Part shown: positions 52,700 to 62,550 of the stretch, piece by piece
How the letters are laid out: each line of letters starts with the position of its first letter
Numbering within the stretch: position 1 is the stretch's first letter
Source of the DNA: Methanolobus chelungpuianus
GTDB lineage: Archaea > Halobacteriota > Methanosarcinia > Methanosarcinales > Methanosarcinaceae
Assembly (NCBI RefSeq): GCF_024500045.1
Contig: NZ_JTEO01000002.1
Location: 1-64,000 of the forward strand
Length of the DNA stretch: 64,000 nt
Reading direction: 5' to 3'
Made by a program: the position numbers and the translations under genes
Notes under the pieces: model-generated
Seen by the model: the letters and a program-made list of their open reading frames with translations, nothing else
Database searches by the model: none
Told to the model about the DNA's origin: nothing

Positions 52700-55036
52700 A
52701 TGAGCGATAAAAACAGATCGAAAATACTCGTTGTCGACGACGACGTCCTTAACGTCAGGTTAATCGAAGCCCAACTTATGGCTGATTACGAAGTGAAGGC
52801 TGCCTACAGCGGGGAAGAGGCCCTTGATATCATTGACTCTGAAAGACCCGACCTTGTAATTCTTGATGTCATGATGCCGGGCATGAGCGGCTATGAAGTA
52901 TGCAGCAGGATGAGGTCCTCAAAGGAAACCTGCTTCATTCCGGTCATAATGGTCACATCTCTCTCTTCCAGGGATGACCGGCTGGAGGGTATCAAGGCCG
53001 GTGCCGACGAGTTCCTCACAAAGCCTGTTGACAGGTTTGAAGTCCTGACACGTGTAAGGACCCTGTTAAAGAACAAACTGCTCTACGATGAACTGGCTGC
53101 AGAGAGCCGGAAAACAAAGCAGTATCTCGATATTGCAGGCAGCATGATCGTTGCCATAGATGCGGGCCACAAAGTCACCCTTTCCAACTCAAGATGCAAT
53201 GAAGTGCTTGGTTATGCTGAAGGGGAACTTATCGGATCAGACTGGCTGGAACGTGTCATTCCTCCCGAAGAGCGGGTTCTTACCGAGTCCCTGTTTGCGA
53301 GGGCGGGGACGGACGTTCCGGGTAATCCTGAAAGTTTCGAGGGCCATGTTGTTACCAGGACCGGGCAAAAAAGGCTGATATGCTGGCGTAACTCCTTTAT
53401 CATTGATAGCTCGGGTATGATCGCAACCATCCTCTGTTCCGGTACGGATGTCACCGATCAGAGGAGCGCAGAACAAAAGATAAAGACTTCAGAGGAGAAG
53501 TTCAGGGCCCTTTTCGAGAATTCCGTAGATCCTATAATGATACTTGATATGAACTGCACTATCCTGGAGGTGAACCCTTCTCTGTGCGATCTGCTCCTGT
53601 ACAGCAAGGAAGAGCTTTTGCATTTCTCGAAATCCCATCTGGTCCCGCCTGAGCATTTGCACAAGTGCAAGGAAGACTTTGCAGCTGTCATAGAAAAAGG
53701 GCATGTAGTGTTTGAGACCGAATGCCTCAGGAAAGACGGTTGCCGGGTTCCGGTGGAGATGAGTGTCAAGCTGATTGAATATGATGGAAGGCCTGCAATT
53801 CTAAGCAGCGGGCGTGATATTACTGAAAGAAGGAGGGCTGAGCAGACCCTTCGGGAAAGCGAGGAAAAGTTCCGCCTGCTTGCAGAGAATGCCAGTGATG
53901 TCATCTGGACCATGGACAGGGAGGGCAGGTTCCTGTATGTCAGCCCGTCTGTCCTTAAACTGAGGGGCTATACGCCTGAAAAAGTGATGGGCCAGAGTCT
54001 CGTTGAGATCTTCCCTCAGGACAGCATTTCCAGGATCAGGCTTGCAATAGATGCTTTTTTTGAGGATTTCCGGAAAACCGGCAAGAACAACCGTACGGAG
54101 GTCCTGGAGGTGGAACAATTCCACAAGGATGGTCACCGGATCTGGACAGAGTCAATTGCACGTCCTGTGTTCGACGAAAAAGGCCAGTTCAGGTTCTTCC
54201 TGGGCGTGAGCCGTGATATAAGCGAACGTAAGAAAGCCCAGGAGTCTATCCGCAGATATATCGATGACCTGGCAAAGGCCAATGAGTCACTTCAGTCCCT
54301 GGACCGGATGAAGGATGAGTTCATCTCAAACCTCAGCCATGAACTGAAGACTCCCCTCATATCCATAAAAGGTTACAGTGAACTTGTGCACGATGAGGTG
54401 CTGGGCCCCCTGAACGAAAAACAAAGGAACGCCATGCAGATAGTCCTTGACAAGTACGATCACCTGAGTTTCCTGCTTGATTCCCTCATCTACATAAGTA
54501 TCGTCAGGTCCGGCAAAGTAAGCTACAGGTTTGACCCCCTCCGTATAGAGGATGCATTGAAAAAGGTCATGGACTACTTCAGTTTCAAGGCGGCAGACAA
54601 GAAGATAAGGATGTTCCGCAATTTTGAAAAAGATCTTCCCCTCATCAGGGGCGACGTGGAATATATCCCTTACCTCTTCAGGTCCCTTCTTGACAATGCT
54701 ATCAAGTTCAGCAGGAATGAAGGCTTTATCGATGTATCAGCTTTCAGGGACAAGGGCGACGTGCATGTCGTGATAACAGATAAGGGTATAGGCATTCCCC
54801 CTGCTGAGTTCACTAATATATTCAACCCCTTCTATCAGGTGGACAGCTCAATGACAAGAAAGTACGGGGGCAGCGGGTTGGGGCTTTACGTCAGTAAGAC
54901 GATTGCTGAAGTACATGGCGGGAAGATCTGGATCGAGAGTGCAGAGGGAAGCGGTACTGCGGTACATGTATCATTTCCTTCCTACACTCCCTCGCATATA
55001 GCTGCTACCGAATCCTCTAAGTCTGATCCTCAGTAA
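52700..55036 (+). CDS. REC-PAS-PAS-PAS sensor histidine kinase
   Basis: A soluble 778-residue signalling protein. An N-terminal receiver domain (9-125; ILVVDDD, phosphoacceptor Asp56 in LVILDVMMPG, Lys in LTKPVD) is followed by three PAS domains (about 140-255, 265-390, 395-525), each ending in a DITER-type PAC junction. The kinase core has the H-box FISNLSHELKTPL with His547 and ATPase boxes LLDNAIKF, DKGIGIPP and GGSGLGLYVSKTI. With no membrane segment it should sense cytoplasmic signals. The ATG at 52643 is rejected because TTATTATATATA, the TATA box, ends right before it; ATG 52700 lies after the predicted transcript start. No separate response regulator is adjacent. Confidence 0.88.
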   Translation: MSDKNRSKILVVDDDVLNVRLIEAQLMADYEVKAAYSGEEALDIIDSERPDLVILDVMMPGMSGYEVCSRMRSSKETCFIPVIMVTSLSSRDDRLEGIKAGADEFLTKPVDRFEVLTRVRTLLKNKLLYDELAAESRKTKQYLDIAGSMIVAIDAGHKVTLSNSRCNEVLGYAEGELIGSDWLERVIPPEERVLTESLFARAGTDVPGNPESFEGHVVTRTGQKRLICWRNSFIIDSSGMIATILCSGTDVTDQRSAEQKIKTSEEKFRALFENSVDPIMILDMNCTILEVNPSLCDLLLYSKEELLHFSKSHLVPPEHLHKCKEDFAAVIEKGHVVFETECLRKDGCRVPVEMSVKLIEYDGRPAILSSGRDITERRRAEQTLRESEEKFRLLAENASDVIWTMDREGRFLYVSPSVLKLRGYTPEKVMGQSLVEIFPQDSISRIRLAIDAFFEDFRKTGKNNRTEVLEVEQFHKDGHRIWTESIARPVFDEKGQFRFFLGVSRDISERKKAQESIRRYIDDLAKANESLQSLDRMKDEFISNLSHELKTPLISIKGYSELVHDEVLGPLNEKQRNAMQIVLDKYDHLSFLLDSLIYISIVRSGKVSYRFDPLRIEDALKKVMDYFSFKAADKKIRMFRNFEKDLPLIRGDVEYIPYLFRSLLDNAIKFSRNEGFIDVSAFRDKGDVHVVITDKGIGIPPAEFTNIFNPFYQVDSSMTRKYGGSGLGLYVSKTIAEVHGGKIWIESAEGSGTAVHVSFPSYTPSHIAATESSKSDPQ

Positions 55037-56445
55037 GGGATCGCCTGCTGATAGCGTACCTCCACTGTGTATGTCAGTGTCTCCTCTCCGTCTGCCGGGA
55101 CATCCACGTCAAACTCGGCGGTGAATGCGTCCACTTTCGTATAGTTGTGTGAGGAGTTGGTTATTTCCCAGTCCCCGTATATGTTCTCGACCACAGTGAC
55201 ATTCACATCCTCTGGCTTCTGGTTCGTGAGATTTATGCTGTAACTTCTCCGCTCTGCGGATTCACCCAGGCTCTGGAAGTCTGTCTGGGTCTTCTCCCCG
55301 GTAATATCAAAAGCATATCCTACGAACATGCGCACTTCCTGTCCTATGGCCGTGTGTCTTATCTCATCCTCTCCGACAAACTGCAGCATCCCGTCGGAAT
55401 CCTCCGCATAGGTGCTGACTATACCTCCCGGAAGGGGTATCCCAAGCCCGTTGGATTCTGTGTTCTCAGTGCTCATCATAACCTTTATCCTGTCACTTAT
55501 ACTGCTCTCAAAAAGATACTCCCTTTCCACAGGCACGTCTCTTTCGGACAGCAGCGATATCTGTTTAGTCTCGCCGTCCTCCAGACTTGTGGTCCTGTTC
55601 AGGGTATATATGTGATATTCGAACAGCGACTCCTCATTGAATTGCTCCGGTGCCTGCTCGCTTACTGCTTGGTCGGTGGCATATTCGGGATCGGCACCTC
55701 CGGACACCCTGCGCACGTCCCCTGCGATCAGTTTGATCCTGGCGTCATTGAAGCCGGTGCCTGCCTGGTTATCTATGGTGGCCCACCCGTCAATGCTGGC
55801 CTGGCTCTCATTGTCCGTGAGCCTCACAATGTAGTTGGCCTCCCAGTTAATATCCTCTGTCAGGTAGGACATCAGCAGTGTCCTGCTTCCTGCCTCCGGG
55901 GAGTATATCTGCCAGGTGAGTGCAGGCCCTGCAAGGATATCTCCACTGGCTTCGAACTCTATTCTTGAGGGATCCATGAATGTGATGATGTTCCCGGAAC
56001 TATCGATGACTATCCTGCCGTTCTCATGGCTTAGCAGTATTCCCGTATAGGAGCTGCCTGCCTCGTCTGTGACAGTGATCTCCCTGCCCAGGCTATTTTG
56101 CAACAGCCTGGTGACGGTGGCGTTATCAGTACTGAACTGCTGCTCTATAATGTAAGTTCCATTCTGCTCTGTGTCTTCAAGGATGACCGAACCCGGATCT
56201 ATCCGGGAAGCAACGCCTGTTATATTGACAACGTTGATACCTTCCTGAAGGTCCACCGTTATACTTTCCCTTACGAGTGCAATGTTCTGGGAATATATTG
56301 TAAGTTCTGTGCCTTCACTGGTGTTCTGTGCTGAGGCACTGCCCATCAGGGTTAATGCCTGCATTTCCTGAGTATACAGCAACGAAGCGGCTGCAATAAA
56401 AAGAACAATAGATAATGCGTAAGTATATAATTTATTCACTCCCAT
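55030..56445 (-). CDS. Secreted DUF4139 protein
   Basis: The 471-residue product starts with a signal peptide (LYTYALSIVLFIAAASLLYT) and continues as an all-beta protein without a membrane anchor at the end. A DUF4139-type core occupies about 170-470; recognisable pieces are TWQIYSPEAGSRTLLMSYLT, INWEANYIVRLTDNESQ, NQAGTGFNDARIKLIAGDV and, near the end, VNVTVVENIYGDWEI. It is acidic and Ser/Thr/Asn-rich with several N-glycosylation sequons. Function unknown; probably a cell-envelope protein. It is convergent with the kinase gene by 7 bp. Confidence 0.8.
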   Translation of the reverse strand: MGVNKLYTYALSIVLFIAAASLLYTQEMQALTLMGSASAQNTSEGTELTIYSQNIALVRESITVDLQEGINVVNITGVASRIDPGSVILEDTEQNGTYIIEQQFSTDNATVTRLLQNSLGREITVTDEAGSSYTGILLSHENGRIVIDSSGNIITFMDPSRIEFEASGDILAGPALTWQIYSPEAGSRTLLMSYLTEDINWEANYIVRLTDNESQASIDGWATIDNQAGTGFNDARIKLIAGDVRRVSGGADPEYATDQAVSEQAPEQFNEESLFEYHIYTLNRTTSLEDGETKQISLLSERDVPVEREYLFESSISDRIKVMMSTENTESNGLGIPLPGGIVSTYAEDSDGMLQFVGEDEIRHTAIGQEVRMFVGYAFDITGEKTQTDFQSLGESAERRSYSINLTNQKPEDVNVTVVENIYGDWEITNSSHNYTKVDAFTAEFDVDVPADGEETLTYTVEVRYQQAIPY

Positions 56446-56569
56446 GAATAAAAATAAGGTCCCCTAGTATAAAATACATGCCTTTAGATACTGAACTATG
56501 TGTCCCTGGCAGTGTCTCTCAGGCAATATTACAGAAAACGGTTTATAATTTGCTAATCTACAATCCCTG

Positions 56570-57181
56570 ATGTTTGCCGACGAACTTATTTCCTGTCTCA
56601 GGGAGATGTATCCGGGGGGCTATTCCCATACCTGCAGGGACCCCTTCTATATGCTGGTATCCACGGTGCTTTCCCAGCGGACACGCGATGAGGTGACCAT
56701 TCCGGCGACAAAGAGGCTCTTTGCAGTCTATGACACTCCCCGGAAGATGGCGGAAGCCGATGCCGAGGATATACAGGCCCTGATCAGGGATGTGGGCTTC
56801 TACAGGGTCAAAGCCCGGCGCATTGTCGAGATATCCCGCATCATACTGCAGGACTATGGGGGTGTTGTTCCCAACAGCATGGAAGAACTGCTCCGCTTGC
56901 CCGGTGTGGGGCGAAAGACTGCCAACTGCGTGCTTGGCTATGCCTACGAGCAGGATGTCATAGCAGTGGATACTCACGTGCACAGGATCTCGAACCGGCT
57001 GGGTCTGGTAAAAACCTCCGGGCCGGATGAAACGGAGAAGGAACTTGAGAAAGTGGTCCCAAAGGATGCGTGGAAAGATGTTAACGGCCTGATGGTGCTT
57101 TTCGGTCAGAGCATATGCCGTCCGACGTCTCCCAGATGCGAGGAATGCAGGCTTAAAGCCATCTGCCCACGAATATTGTAA
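56570..57181 (+). CDS. nth: Endonuclease III
   Basis: A DNA glycosylase/AP-lyase of 203 residues that removes oxidised pyrimidines. The helix-hairpin-helix is LPGVGRKTANCVLG with catalytic Lys116, and the GPD-loop aspartate is Asp134 in AVDTHVHR. The [4Fe-4S] ligands follow the classic spacing C-X6-C-X2-C-X5-C (Cys183, Cys190, Cys193, Cys199). Full length and intact. Its own promoter probably lies in the 120 bp before it, shared with the divergent DUF4139 gene. Confidence 0.95.
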   Translation: MFADELISCLREMYPGGYSHTCRDPFYMLVSTVLSQRTRDEVTIPATKRLFAVYDTPRKMAEADAEDIQALIRDVGFYRVKARRIVEISRIILQDYGGVVPNSMEELLRLPGVGRKTANCVLGYAYEQDVIAVDTHVHRISNRLGLVKTSGPDETEKELEKVVPKDAWKDVNGLMVLFGQSICRPTSPRCEECRLKAICPRIL

Positions 57182-57242
57182 CCTGGATCGGTAGTTTCTG
57201 TCTGAAAAGCATATCCTTTTTGAAGAAGGTATTTATTATAAT

Positions 57243-57252
57243 ACTATATATT
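57243..57252 (+). promoter_or_regulatory. TATA box of fae-hps
   Basis: ACTATATATT predicts a start near 57275 and a leader of about 70 nt. AGGTGA at 57337-57342 is the ribosome binding site. Confidence 0.45.
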
Positions 57253-57346
57253 GCACGCATAACATGCCTTGTGCCGCAACTGTCATATAAAAAGTGCCGG
57301 TTCTGCACGGGTACGATAGATCCCATTTATCTATGTAGGTGAATTG

Positions 57347-58525
57347 ATGTTCTTAATCGGAGAAGCTCTAATTGGCGAGGCACCAGAACTCGCGCACGTT
57401 GACCTCATGATCGGTAACAAGAACGGTCCTGTAGGTCAGGCATTTGCAAACGGCTTAACACAGCTGTCAGTAGGACACACCCCTCTGCTCTCAGTCATAC
57501 GTCCCAACCTTCCAACAAAACCTGCGACGCTCATAGTCCCGAAGGTCACTGTTAAGAACATGGACCAGGCAGCCCAGATCTTCGGCCCTGCACAGGCCGC
57601 TGTGGCAAAGGCAGTGGCCGACGCCCTTGAGGAGGGCGTGTTCGGCGAGATGGACATCGAGGACATCGTTGTCGTTGCAAGCGTTTTCATCCACCCTGAG
57701 GCCAAGGACTACAACAGGATATACAGGTACAACTACGGGGCAACCAAGCTGGCCGTGAAGCGCGCCCTGGAAGGATTCCCGGATGCAGGCACAGTGCTCA
57801 AGGAGAAGGACAGGATGGGACACGCAATAATGGGATTCAAGGTCACAAGGCTCTGGAATCCGCCATACCTGCAGGTTGCACTGGATAACCCCAATATCGA
57901 GGCAATCCTCAGCGTCGTGAACCAGCTGCCAAAGAGCGACCACGTAATACTGGAAGCAGGCACGCCTCTCATCAAGCGCTATGGTGTCGACGTCATCTCA
58001 AGGCTCAGGGAAGTCCGCCCGGATGCGTTCATCGTTGCCGACCTCAAGACCCTGGACACCGGTAACCTCGAGGCCCGCATGGTTGCAGATGCAACCGCAG
58101 ACGCCATAGTGGTCTCGGCACTGGCACCTGTGGCAACCCTCAACAAGGCTATCGAGGAAGCTCACAAGACCGGAATATATGCTGTCATGGACACCCTGAA
58201 CTGCCCGGACCCTGTGGCAGTGCTCAAACAGCTCAAGGAACTGCCTGACGTTGTGGAACTGCACCGTGCCATCGACATCGAGCACACCGAGCATGCATGG
58301 GGCAACATCCAGAGCATCAAGGCCCTCTCCCCAAAGATCCTTGTGGCAGTGGCCGGCGGTATCCGCATCGATACAATGCCCGATGCACTCAAGGCAGGCG
58401 CAGACATCCTTGTGGTAGGCAGGGCAATCACCAACGCCAAGGATGTAAGACAAGTCGCCGAGAAGTTCATTGAAGGCCTCAACAACCCTGAGATCGACCA
58501 GTTCAGGGTAATGACAGACTTCTGA
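57347..58525 (+). CDS. fae-hps: Bifunctional Fae-Hps (formaldehyde activation and hexulose-P synthesis)
   Basis: A fusion of 392 residues. The N-terminal domain (1-165) is formaldehyde-activating enzyme, which joins formaldehyde to tetrahydrosarcinapterin; with the ATG at 57347 the catalytic histidine falls at His17, the family position, which decides the start over the TTG at 57344. The C-terminal domain (about 170-392) is 3-hexulose-6-phosphate synthase, with [28 protein letters not shown] and AGGIRIDT. In methanogens this fusion serves pentose synthesis by running the RuMP reactions backwards. Codon use is strongly biased as in mtd. A T-tailed hairpin follows the gene. Confidence 0.95.
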   Translation: MFLIGEALIGEAPELAHVDLMIGNKNGPVGQAFANGLTQLSVGHTPLLSVIRPNLPTKPATLIVPKVTVKNMDQAAQIFGPAQAAVAKAVADALEEGVFGEMDIEDIVVVASVFIHPEAKDYNRIYRYNYGATKLAVKRALEGFPDAGTVLKEKDRMGHAIMGFKVTRLWNPPYLQVALDNPNIEAILSVVNQLPKSDHVILEAGTPLIKRYGVDVISRLREVRPDAFIVADLKTLDTGNLEARMVADATADAIVVSALAPVATLNKAIEEAHKTGIYAVMDTLNCPDPVAVLKQLKELPDVVELHRAIDIEHTEHAWGNIQSIKALSPKILVAVAGGIRIDTMPDALKAGADILVVGRAITNAKDVRQVAEKFIEGLNNPEIDQFRVMTDF

Positions 58526-58537
58526 GCATACAATCCC

Positions 58538-58568
58538 GCGTGTGTTACATAACAACACACGCTTTTTT
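58538..58568 (+). terminator. Strong hairpin and T-tract after fae-hps
   Basis: GCGTGTGTT (58538-58546) pairs with AACACACGC (58554-58562) as a perfect 9 bp stem with a 7-base loop, followed by TTTTTT. Confidence 0.85.
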
Positions 58569-58604
58569 CTATTTTGAGGTATTATCTCTCTCCGGAGAGA
58601 TTAC

Positions 58605-59276
58605 ATGAGTTCGACATTAATAGTTTTGAACCTGAAGACCTTCCTTGAGAGTACAGGAGAAGGTGCTGTGAGGATAGCACGCTCATGCAGGGAAGTTGCG
58701 GACGATTCCGGCATAGATATTGCAGTAGCACCCCAGTTCTGCGATATTTACAGGGTCTCCTCCCAGGTGGATATTCCTGTTTATGCGCAGCATCTGGACA
58801 GCGTGGGTGCAGGAAGCTTTACAGGGCATGCTTTTGCTCAGTGCATTAAGGATGCGGGAGCAGTCGGCACTCTGATCAACCACTCCGAATACCGCCTGAC
58901 GCTTGCAAACATCGATGCGTCGGTAAGCAAGGCACGGGAGACAGGTCTGGCAAGCATAGTATGCACTAACAATGTGGCAACCTCCGCAGCAGCCGCAGCC
59001 CTGGGCCCTGATTATGTCGCTGTGGAACCCCCCGAGCTTATCGGCAGCGGCATCCCGGTGTCAAAAGCCGATCCGCAGGTGGTCACAGGATCAGTGGATG
59101 CGGTCAGGAGAGTGAACCCGTCAGTCAACGTCCTGTGCGGTGCAGGCATATCAAAAGGGGAGGACCTTGAGGCAGCCCTTGAGCTGGGTTCGGTGGGCGT
59201 GCTGCTGGCATCGGGTATTGTCAGGGCCAAGGATCCCAAAGCCGCCCTCGAAGACCTCGTAAGCAGGGTAAGGTAA
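58605..59276 (+). CDS. tpiA: Triosephosphate isomerase (archaeal type)
   Basis: An archaeal TIM of 223 residues, shorter than bacterial enzymes and typically tetrameric. It starts STLIVLNLKTF, with the substrate Asn and Lys; the catalytic His is in LINHSEYRL (about 90-98), the catalytic Glu in YVAVEPPELIGSG (about 138-150), and the phosphate loop is VLCGAGISKGEDL. It interconverts dihydroxyacetone phosphate and glyceraldehyde 3-phosphate. It follows fae-hps after a terminator, so it probably has its own promoter in the 58570-58600 region. Confidence 0.95.
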   Translation: MSSTLIVLNLKTFLESTGEGAVRIARSCREVADDSGIDIAVAPQFCDIYRVSSQVDIPVYAQHLDSVGAGSFTGHAFAQCIKDAGAVGTLINHSEYRLTLANIDASVSKARETGLASIVCTNNVATSAAAAALGPDYVAVEPPELIGSGIPVSKADPQVVTGSVDAVRRVNPSVNVLCGAGISKGEDLEAALELGSVGVLLASGIVRAKDPKAALEDLVSRVR

Positions 59277-59285
59277 CTGTTCCTT

Positions 59286-59573
59286 TTACAGGCTCAACCA
59301 TGCTATGAAAAGGAGCAGGGTTGTAGCCACCATTCTTACCGGTATGGAGAGATCGATACCGAACTGTTCCTTTACCATCCTGGAGATACCAATAGGTGGG
59401 GGAGCTATAAGGAGGCCTGCAAGGAAAAGGGAGGCTCCGGTGATGAAATTCCTTTCCACGAGCATCAAGTAGAGCCCCTGGATTCCCAGGTACATACCGA
59501 AAAGGGCAGTAAAGAATATGCCTATCTTAAGGAACCTGATATATTTTTGTGGGTTTATGGGTTCTCTGTTCAA
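59286..59573 (-). CDS. Small membrane protein of three helices
   Basis: The 95-residue product has a charged N-terminus (NREPINPQKYIRFLK) and three hydrophobic helices at about 16-35, 42-60 and 76-95, with a loop FGIDLSIPVR before the last. The PPPIGISRM turn is distinctive. No family recognised. It is convergent with tpiA by 9 bp and separated from tyrA by 119 bp. Confidence 0.6.
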   Translation of the reverse strand: MNREPINPQKYIRFLKIGIFFTALFGMYLGIQGLYLMLVERNFITGASLFLAGLLIAPPPIGISRMVKEQFGIDLSIPVRMVATTLLLFIAWLSL

Positions 59574-59692
59574 ATTATCACAGATTTAGTGTAAGCATAA
59601 GTGCTTGATAACGTTTTTCCCGGCACATCGTATAAATGTGAGCCATCAGGACTTAAATAGTCTGGAAGTCAGGCAATAGCTCCTATCCTCTC

Positions 59693-61009
59693 CTATCCTC
59701 TGATCCTGCAGCCTATGCCTGTGAGCAGTGCTGTGATTTCATTGTTCACAACCGTGGCATTTGCATCCCCGATTATGCCTATGCGATAGGTTACGCTTGG
59801 TCCGGTTTCGCTTTTAGCGCATGTATAAGTATCTATTAACCGGACTGAGATAACGTTCCTGTCAGCAGCTATGATCCCGCGGATGATCTCCGGGTCCGCG
59901 CCTTTTGGAATTATGAAGGATATATCTCTCGAATGCTCCCTGAGGTTATCTGCTTTCCATTGCCGGAGCTCTTCCGGGGACAACAGGCGGACATTCTCCA
60001 GCTTCAGCGAAACGGGCTTGGTGCCGGTGGAGAGCACCACGCTTCGGGGTGTGACCTTCTTTACAGTCCCCACATGCACAACATCCGAATATATGTGCCT
60101 CAGACCCTTCTCCATGCCGATGGAGTTGACAAGTTCGTCAAGCTCTGCTATTTTGGAGTTGATGAGCTTGTCCGAGCGGCGCAGGGCTGCTGAAGTATCG
60201 CCGAAATGTACTGCCGCCTCTTTCATTCTGGAAATGAAGCTCTCCACATCCTGCTTCCGCACGATCTCAGACATCTCACTGCATTCCTGCATGAAAGCAT
60301 CATGGACTTTCAGCACCTCCGGGTTCTCCATCTGGATGAAAGCGTAGAGGTAGGGGTTCTGGCCCAGTATCCTGCCCACGAAATCCACCATGATGTCATA
60401 TACGGGACTCATGAATCTCCTGGACTCCGGGACACTGAAATCCAGTCTGTTGAAAGTGGTGCCTATGGTTATGTAGGCAAAGTGCGTGAGCCCCTGGACC
60501 ACGGAAACGAACCTGTCGTGCTCCTGCGGGCTGATCACTTCTATATGAGCCCCGTTATCCTCCAGCAGTGACCTTATCACAGGGTACCATTTCCTGCACC
60601 TGTCCTCAACAGGCGTGAGTATCACTATCTGCCCGTGAAGGCCGGGTATTGACGGACCGAACATGGGATGGGTGCCCAGTATCTCCACGTCCGCGGGTGC
60701 ATATTCTTTCATGGCCTCCGTGGGCCTGACCTTAAGTGATGTCAGGTCCATGAGCAGACTGCCGCTTTTCATCTTCGGCGCGGTTTCCCGGATGACCTGC
60801 TCGGTGGTATTGATAGGTACTGTAATGATGACGATATCGCTTTCAGATATCGCCCTGTCAAGATCGGGAACGAACTCCACGCCCATCTTGCGGGCAATTT
60901 CGACCTTTCCTCCGCTGCCCCAGACGCTCACATCATAGCCGTTGCTTTTGAAGAAGCGCGTGAACCACTGCCCCATCTCGCCCGTGCCGCCGATGATCAG
61001 CACTTTCAA
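59693..61009 (-). CDS. tyrA: Prephenate dehydrogenase with C-terminal domain
   Basis: This NAD(P)-dependent enzyme makes 4-hydroxyphenylpyruvate for tyrosine. The 438 residues start with a Rossmann motif VLIIGGTGEMGQWFTRFF (3-20), and the catalytic region includes GTHPMFGPSIPGLHGQIVILTP (split around residue 112) and HFAYITIGTTF. Residues about 290-438 form a second domain, ending in an ACT-like segment SVTYRIGIIGDANATVV that may sense tyrosine. The stop lies inside a 10 bp tandem duplication (59681-59700). The start overlaps the end of aroE by 4 bp, as the last gene in the aro operon. Confidence 0.92.
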   Translation of the reverse strand: MKVLIIGGTGEMGQWFTRFFKSNGYDVSVWGSGGKVEIARKMGVEFVPDLDRAISESDIVIITVPINTTEQVIRETAPKMKSGSLLMDLTSLKVRPTEAMKEYAPADVEILGTHPMFGPSIPGLHGQIVILTPVEDRCRKWYPVIRSLLEDNGAHIEVISPQEHDRFVSVVQGLTHFAYITIGTTFNRLDFSVPESRRFMSPVYDIMVDFVGRILGQNPYLYAFIQMENPEVLKVHDAFMQECSEMSEIVRKQDVESFISRMKEAAVHFGDTSAALRRSDKLINSKIAELDELVNSIGMEKGLRHIYSDVVHVGTVKKVTPRSVVLSTGTKPVSLKLENVRLLSPEELRQWKADNLREHSRDISFIIPKGADPEIIRGIIAADRNVISVRLIDTYTCAKSETGPSVTYRIGIIGDANATVVNNEITALLTGIGCRIRG

Positions 61010-61827
61010 GTCCTGAGTCCCTCCAGCACCGCTCTTTTCATAACATCAGCAGGTGGCCGGACCCCTGTCCAGATCCTGAAAGCCTCAGCTCCCTGGTAGA
61101 CAAGCATCATGACTCCGGTGACAGTTTTCGCTCCGGCAAGCTTTGCTTCCCTTAGCAGGCGGGTCTCCAGCGGATTGTAGACAATGTCAAACACAGTAAG
61201 GTCGGAATGCATGTCTTTCGCAGTGGCGACAGTTCCCCCTATGTCTGGTTTCATTCCCAGGACCGTGCAGTTCACAAGGACATCGCTTTCCCTGATGAGT
61301 GACCCGAGGTTCTCAAAGCCGCACCCCCTGGCATTTCCCACGGCTGAGACATCAGCGGCCAGTTCGATTGCCTTCTCCGCTGTCCTGTTGGCTATGGTGA
61401 CACTGGCTCCATCTTTTGCAAGCTGGAAAGCGATGGCACGGGCTGCGCCTCCCGCCCCGGCTATGAGCACTTCCGAGCCCCGGATATCAACACCTTCCTC
61501 CTCCAGGGATAGTTTAGCACCTATGCCATCAGTGTTGTAGCCTTTCATACCGTTCCTGAAGTCTACGGTGTTCACTGCTCCGATAGCCGCCGCCAGAGGA
61601 TCAGCATCCACAATCTTAAGGGCTTCCTGCTTCAGGGGCACTGTAAGGTTGACGCCTCCGAATCCCATGGCTTTCGCGCCTTCAAGTGCGGCTTTGAGCT
61701 CCTCCCTGCTCACCCTGAAGGCATAGTATGTGCATTCCATATCCAAGGCTTCAAATGCCGCATTGTGCATCGCGGGAGAAAGGGAATGACCTACCGGATC
61801 CCCAAATACAGCGAAAACCGTTCTCAA
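61006..61827 (-). CDS. aroE: Shikimate dehydrogenase
   Basis: AroE reduces 3-dehydroshikimate to shikimate with NADPH. The 273 residues show the substrate site VFGDPVGHSLSPAMHNAAF (7-25), NLTVPLKQEAL with the catalytic Lys, NTVDFRNG and GYNTDGIGAK, and the NADP site LIAGAGGAARAIAFQL with NRTAEKA. Overlaps aroD and tyrA by 4 bp each, so the genes are co-translated. Confidence 0.96.
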   Translation of the reverse strand: MRTVFAVFGDPVGHSLSPAMHNAAFEALDMECTYYAFRVSREELKAALEGAKAMGFGGVNLTVPLKQEALKIVDADPLAAAIGAVNTVDFRNGMKGYNTDGIGAKLSLEEEGVDIRGSEVLIAGAGGAARAIAFQLAKDGASVTIANRTAEKAIELAADVSAVGNARGCGFENLGSLIRESDVLVNCTVLGMKPDIGGTVATAKDMHSDLTVFDIVYNPLETRLLREAKLAGAKTVTGVMMLVYQGAEAFRIWTGVRPPADVMKRAVLEGLRT

Positions 61828-62528
61828 AACAGTATCTCCAGGGCTGATTTTAGCTGGTGTATCTGTACCTGTCCGGGTGCCACTGCCTTGCCTATGGAGC
61901 CGTATGTAAGGACTGAGCCATAACAGGGCGCAGCTATCCTTGTGTGCCTGCCGATATCTCCCATGGCTATGGTGCAGACAGGCCTGCCTGAATCCAGGGT
62001 CACCTGCAGCAGGTTAAGCGCATCCTGCAGGGAGAGCGGCATTACCGCCAGTTTTGCAATATCCGCGCCGAGTTCAAAGGAACATTCAAGGATGGCCTTC
62101 ATCTCTTTAACTGTAGGCGTAGACTTAAAATCGTGCGAGGAGACTATCAAGGTCTTTCCTGCAGCCCTTATAAGTTTTATAAATGAATCCCTCAAGTCCT
62201 CATCTGCTGCAATTTCAATATCGACAGCGTCAATGAACGGAAGAGCCTGCTTCAGCAGTTCTATCCTGGCTTCCTCGCTTCCCTGCCATTTGCCACCATC
62301 TGCTTGTAATCTGTTGGTTGCAATACATGGAAGTCCTGTGCCGGACTTTATCCTTTCAATGGTCCTTTTCATCTCGTCCGGGCTGCCGAACTCCAGCATA
62401 TCAAGGCGGAGTTCCAGCAGGTCGGCACCAAGCCATTTAGCGGCCCTGGCACTTTCCACCGGCTCATCAGATATGACCGCGACGATTCCCGGTCTTTTTC
62501 CAAGGTCAAGGCTGCCTATTCCCACCAT
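61824..62528 (-). CDS. aroD: 3-Dehydroquinate dehydratase, type I
   Basis: A class I dehydratase of 234 residues that forms 3-dehydroshikimate through a lysine Schiff base. Motifs: ADLLELRLDMLE (35-46), PCIATNRLQADGGKW (about 71-85), IVSSHDFKSTP with the catalytic His, ADIAKLAVMP with the Schiff-base Lys, and IAMGDIGRHTRI near the end. An AGGTGT site precedes the ATG. It lies 22 bp after the dehydroquinate synthase gene. Confidence 0.95.
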   Translation of the reverse strand: MVGIGSLDLGKRPGIVAVISDEPVESARAAKWLGADLLELRLDMLEFGSPDEMKRTIERIKSGTGLPCIATNRLQADGGKWQGSEEARIELLKQALPFIDAVDIEIAADEDLRDSFIKLIRAAGKTLIVSSHDFKSTPTVKEMKAILECSFELGADIAKLAVMPLSLQDALNLLQVTLDSGRPVCTIAMGDIGRHTRIAAPCYGSVLTYGSIGKAVAPGQVQIHQLKSALEILF

Positions 62529-62550
62529 CGTGACACCTGCTGCTGCCTGC

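Noticed and set aside
59681..59700. 10 bp tandem duplication (TCCTATCCTC twice) over the tyrA stop
   Set aside because: Too short to be a mobile element or array; a simple slippage event that only affects the stop region.
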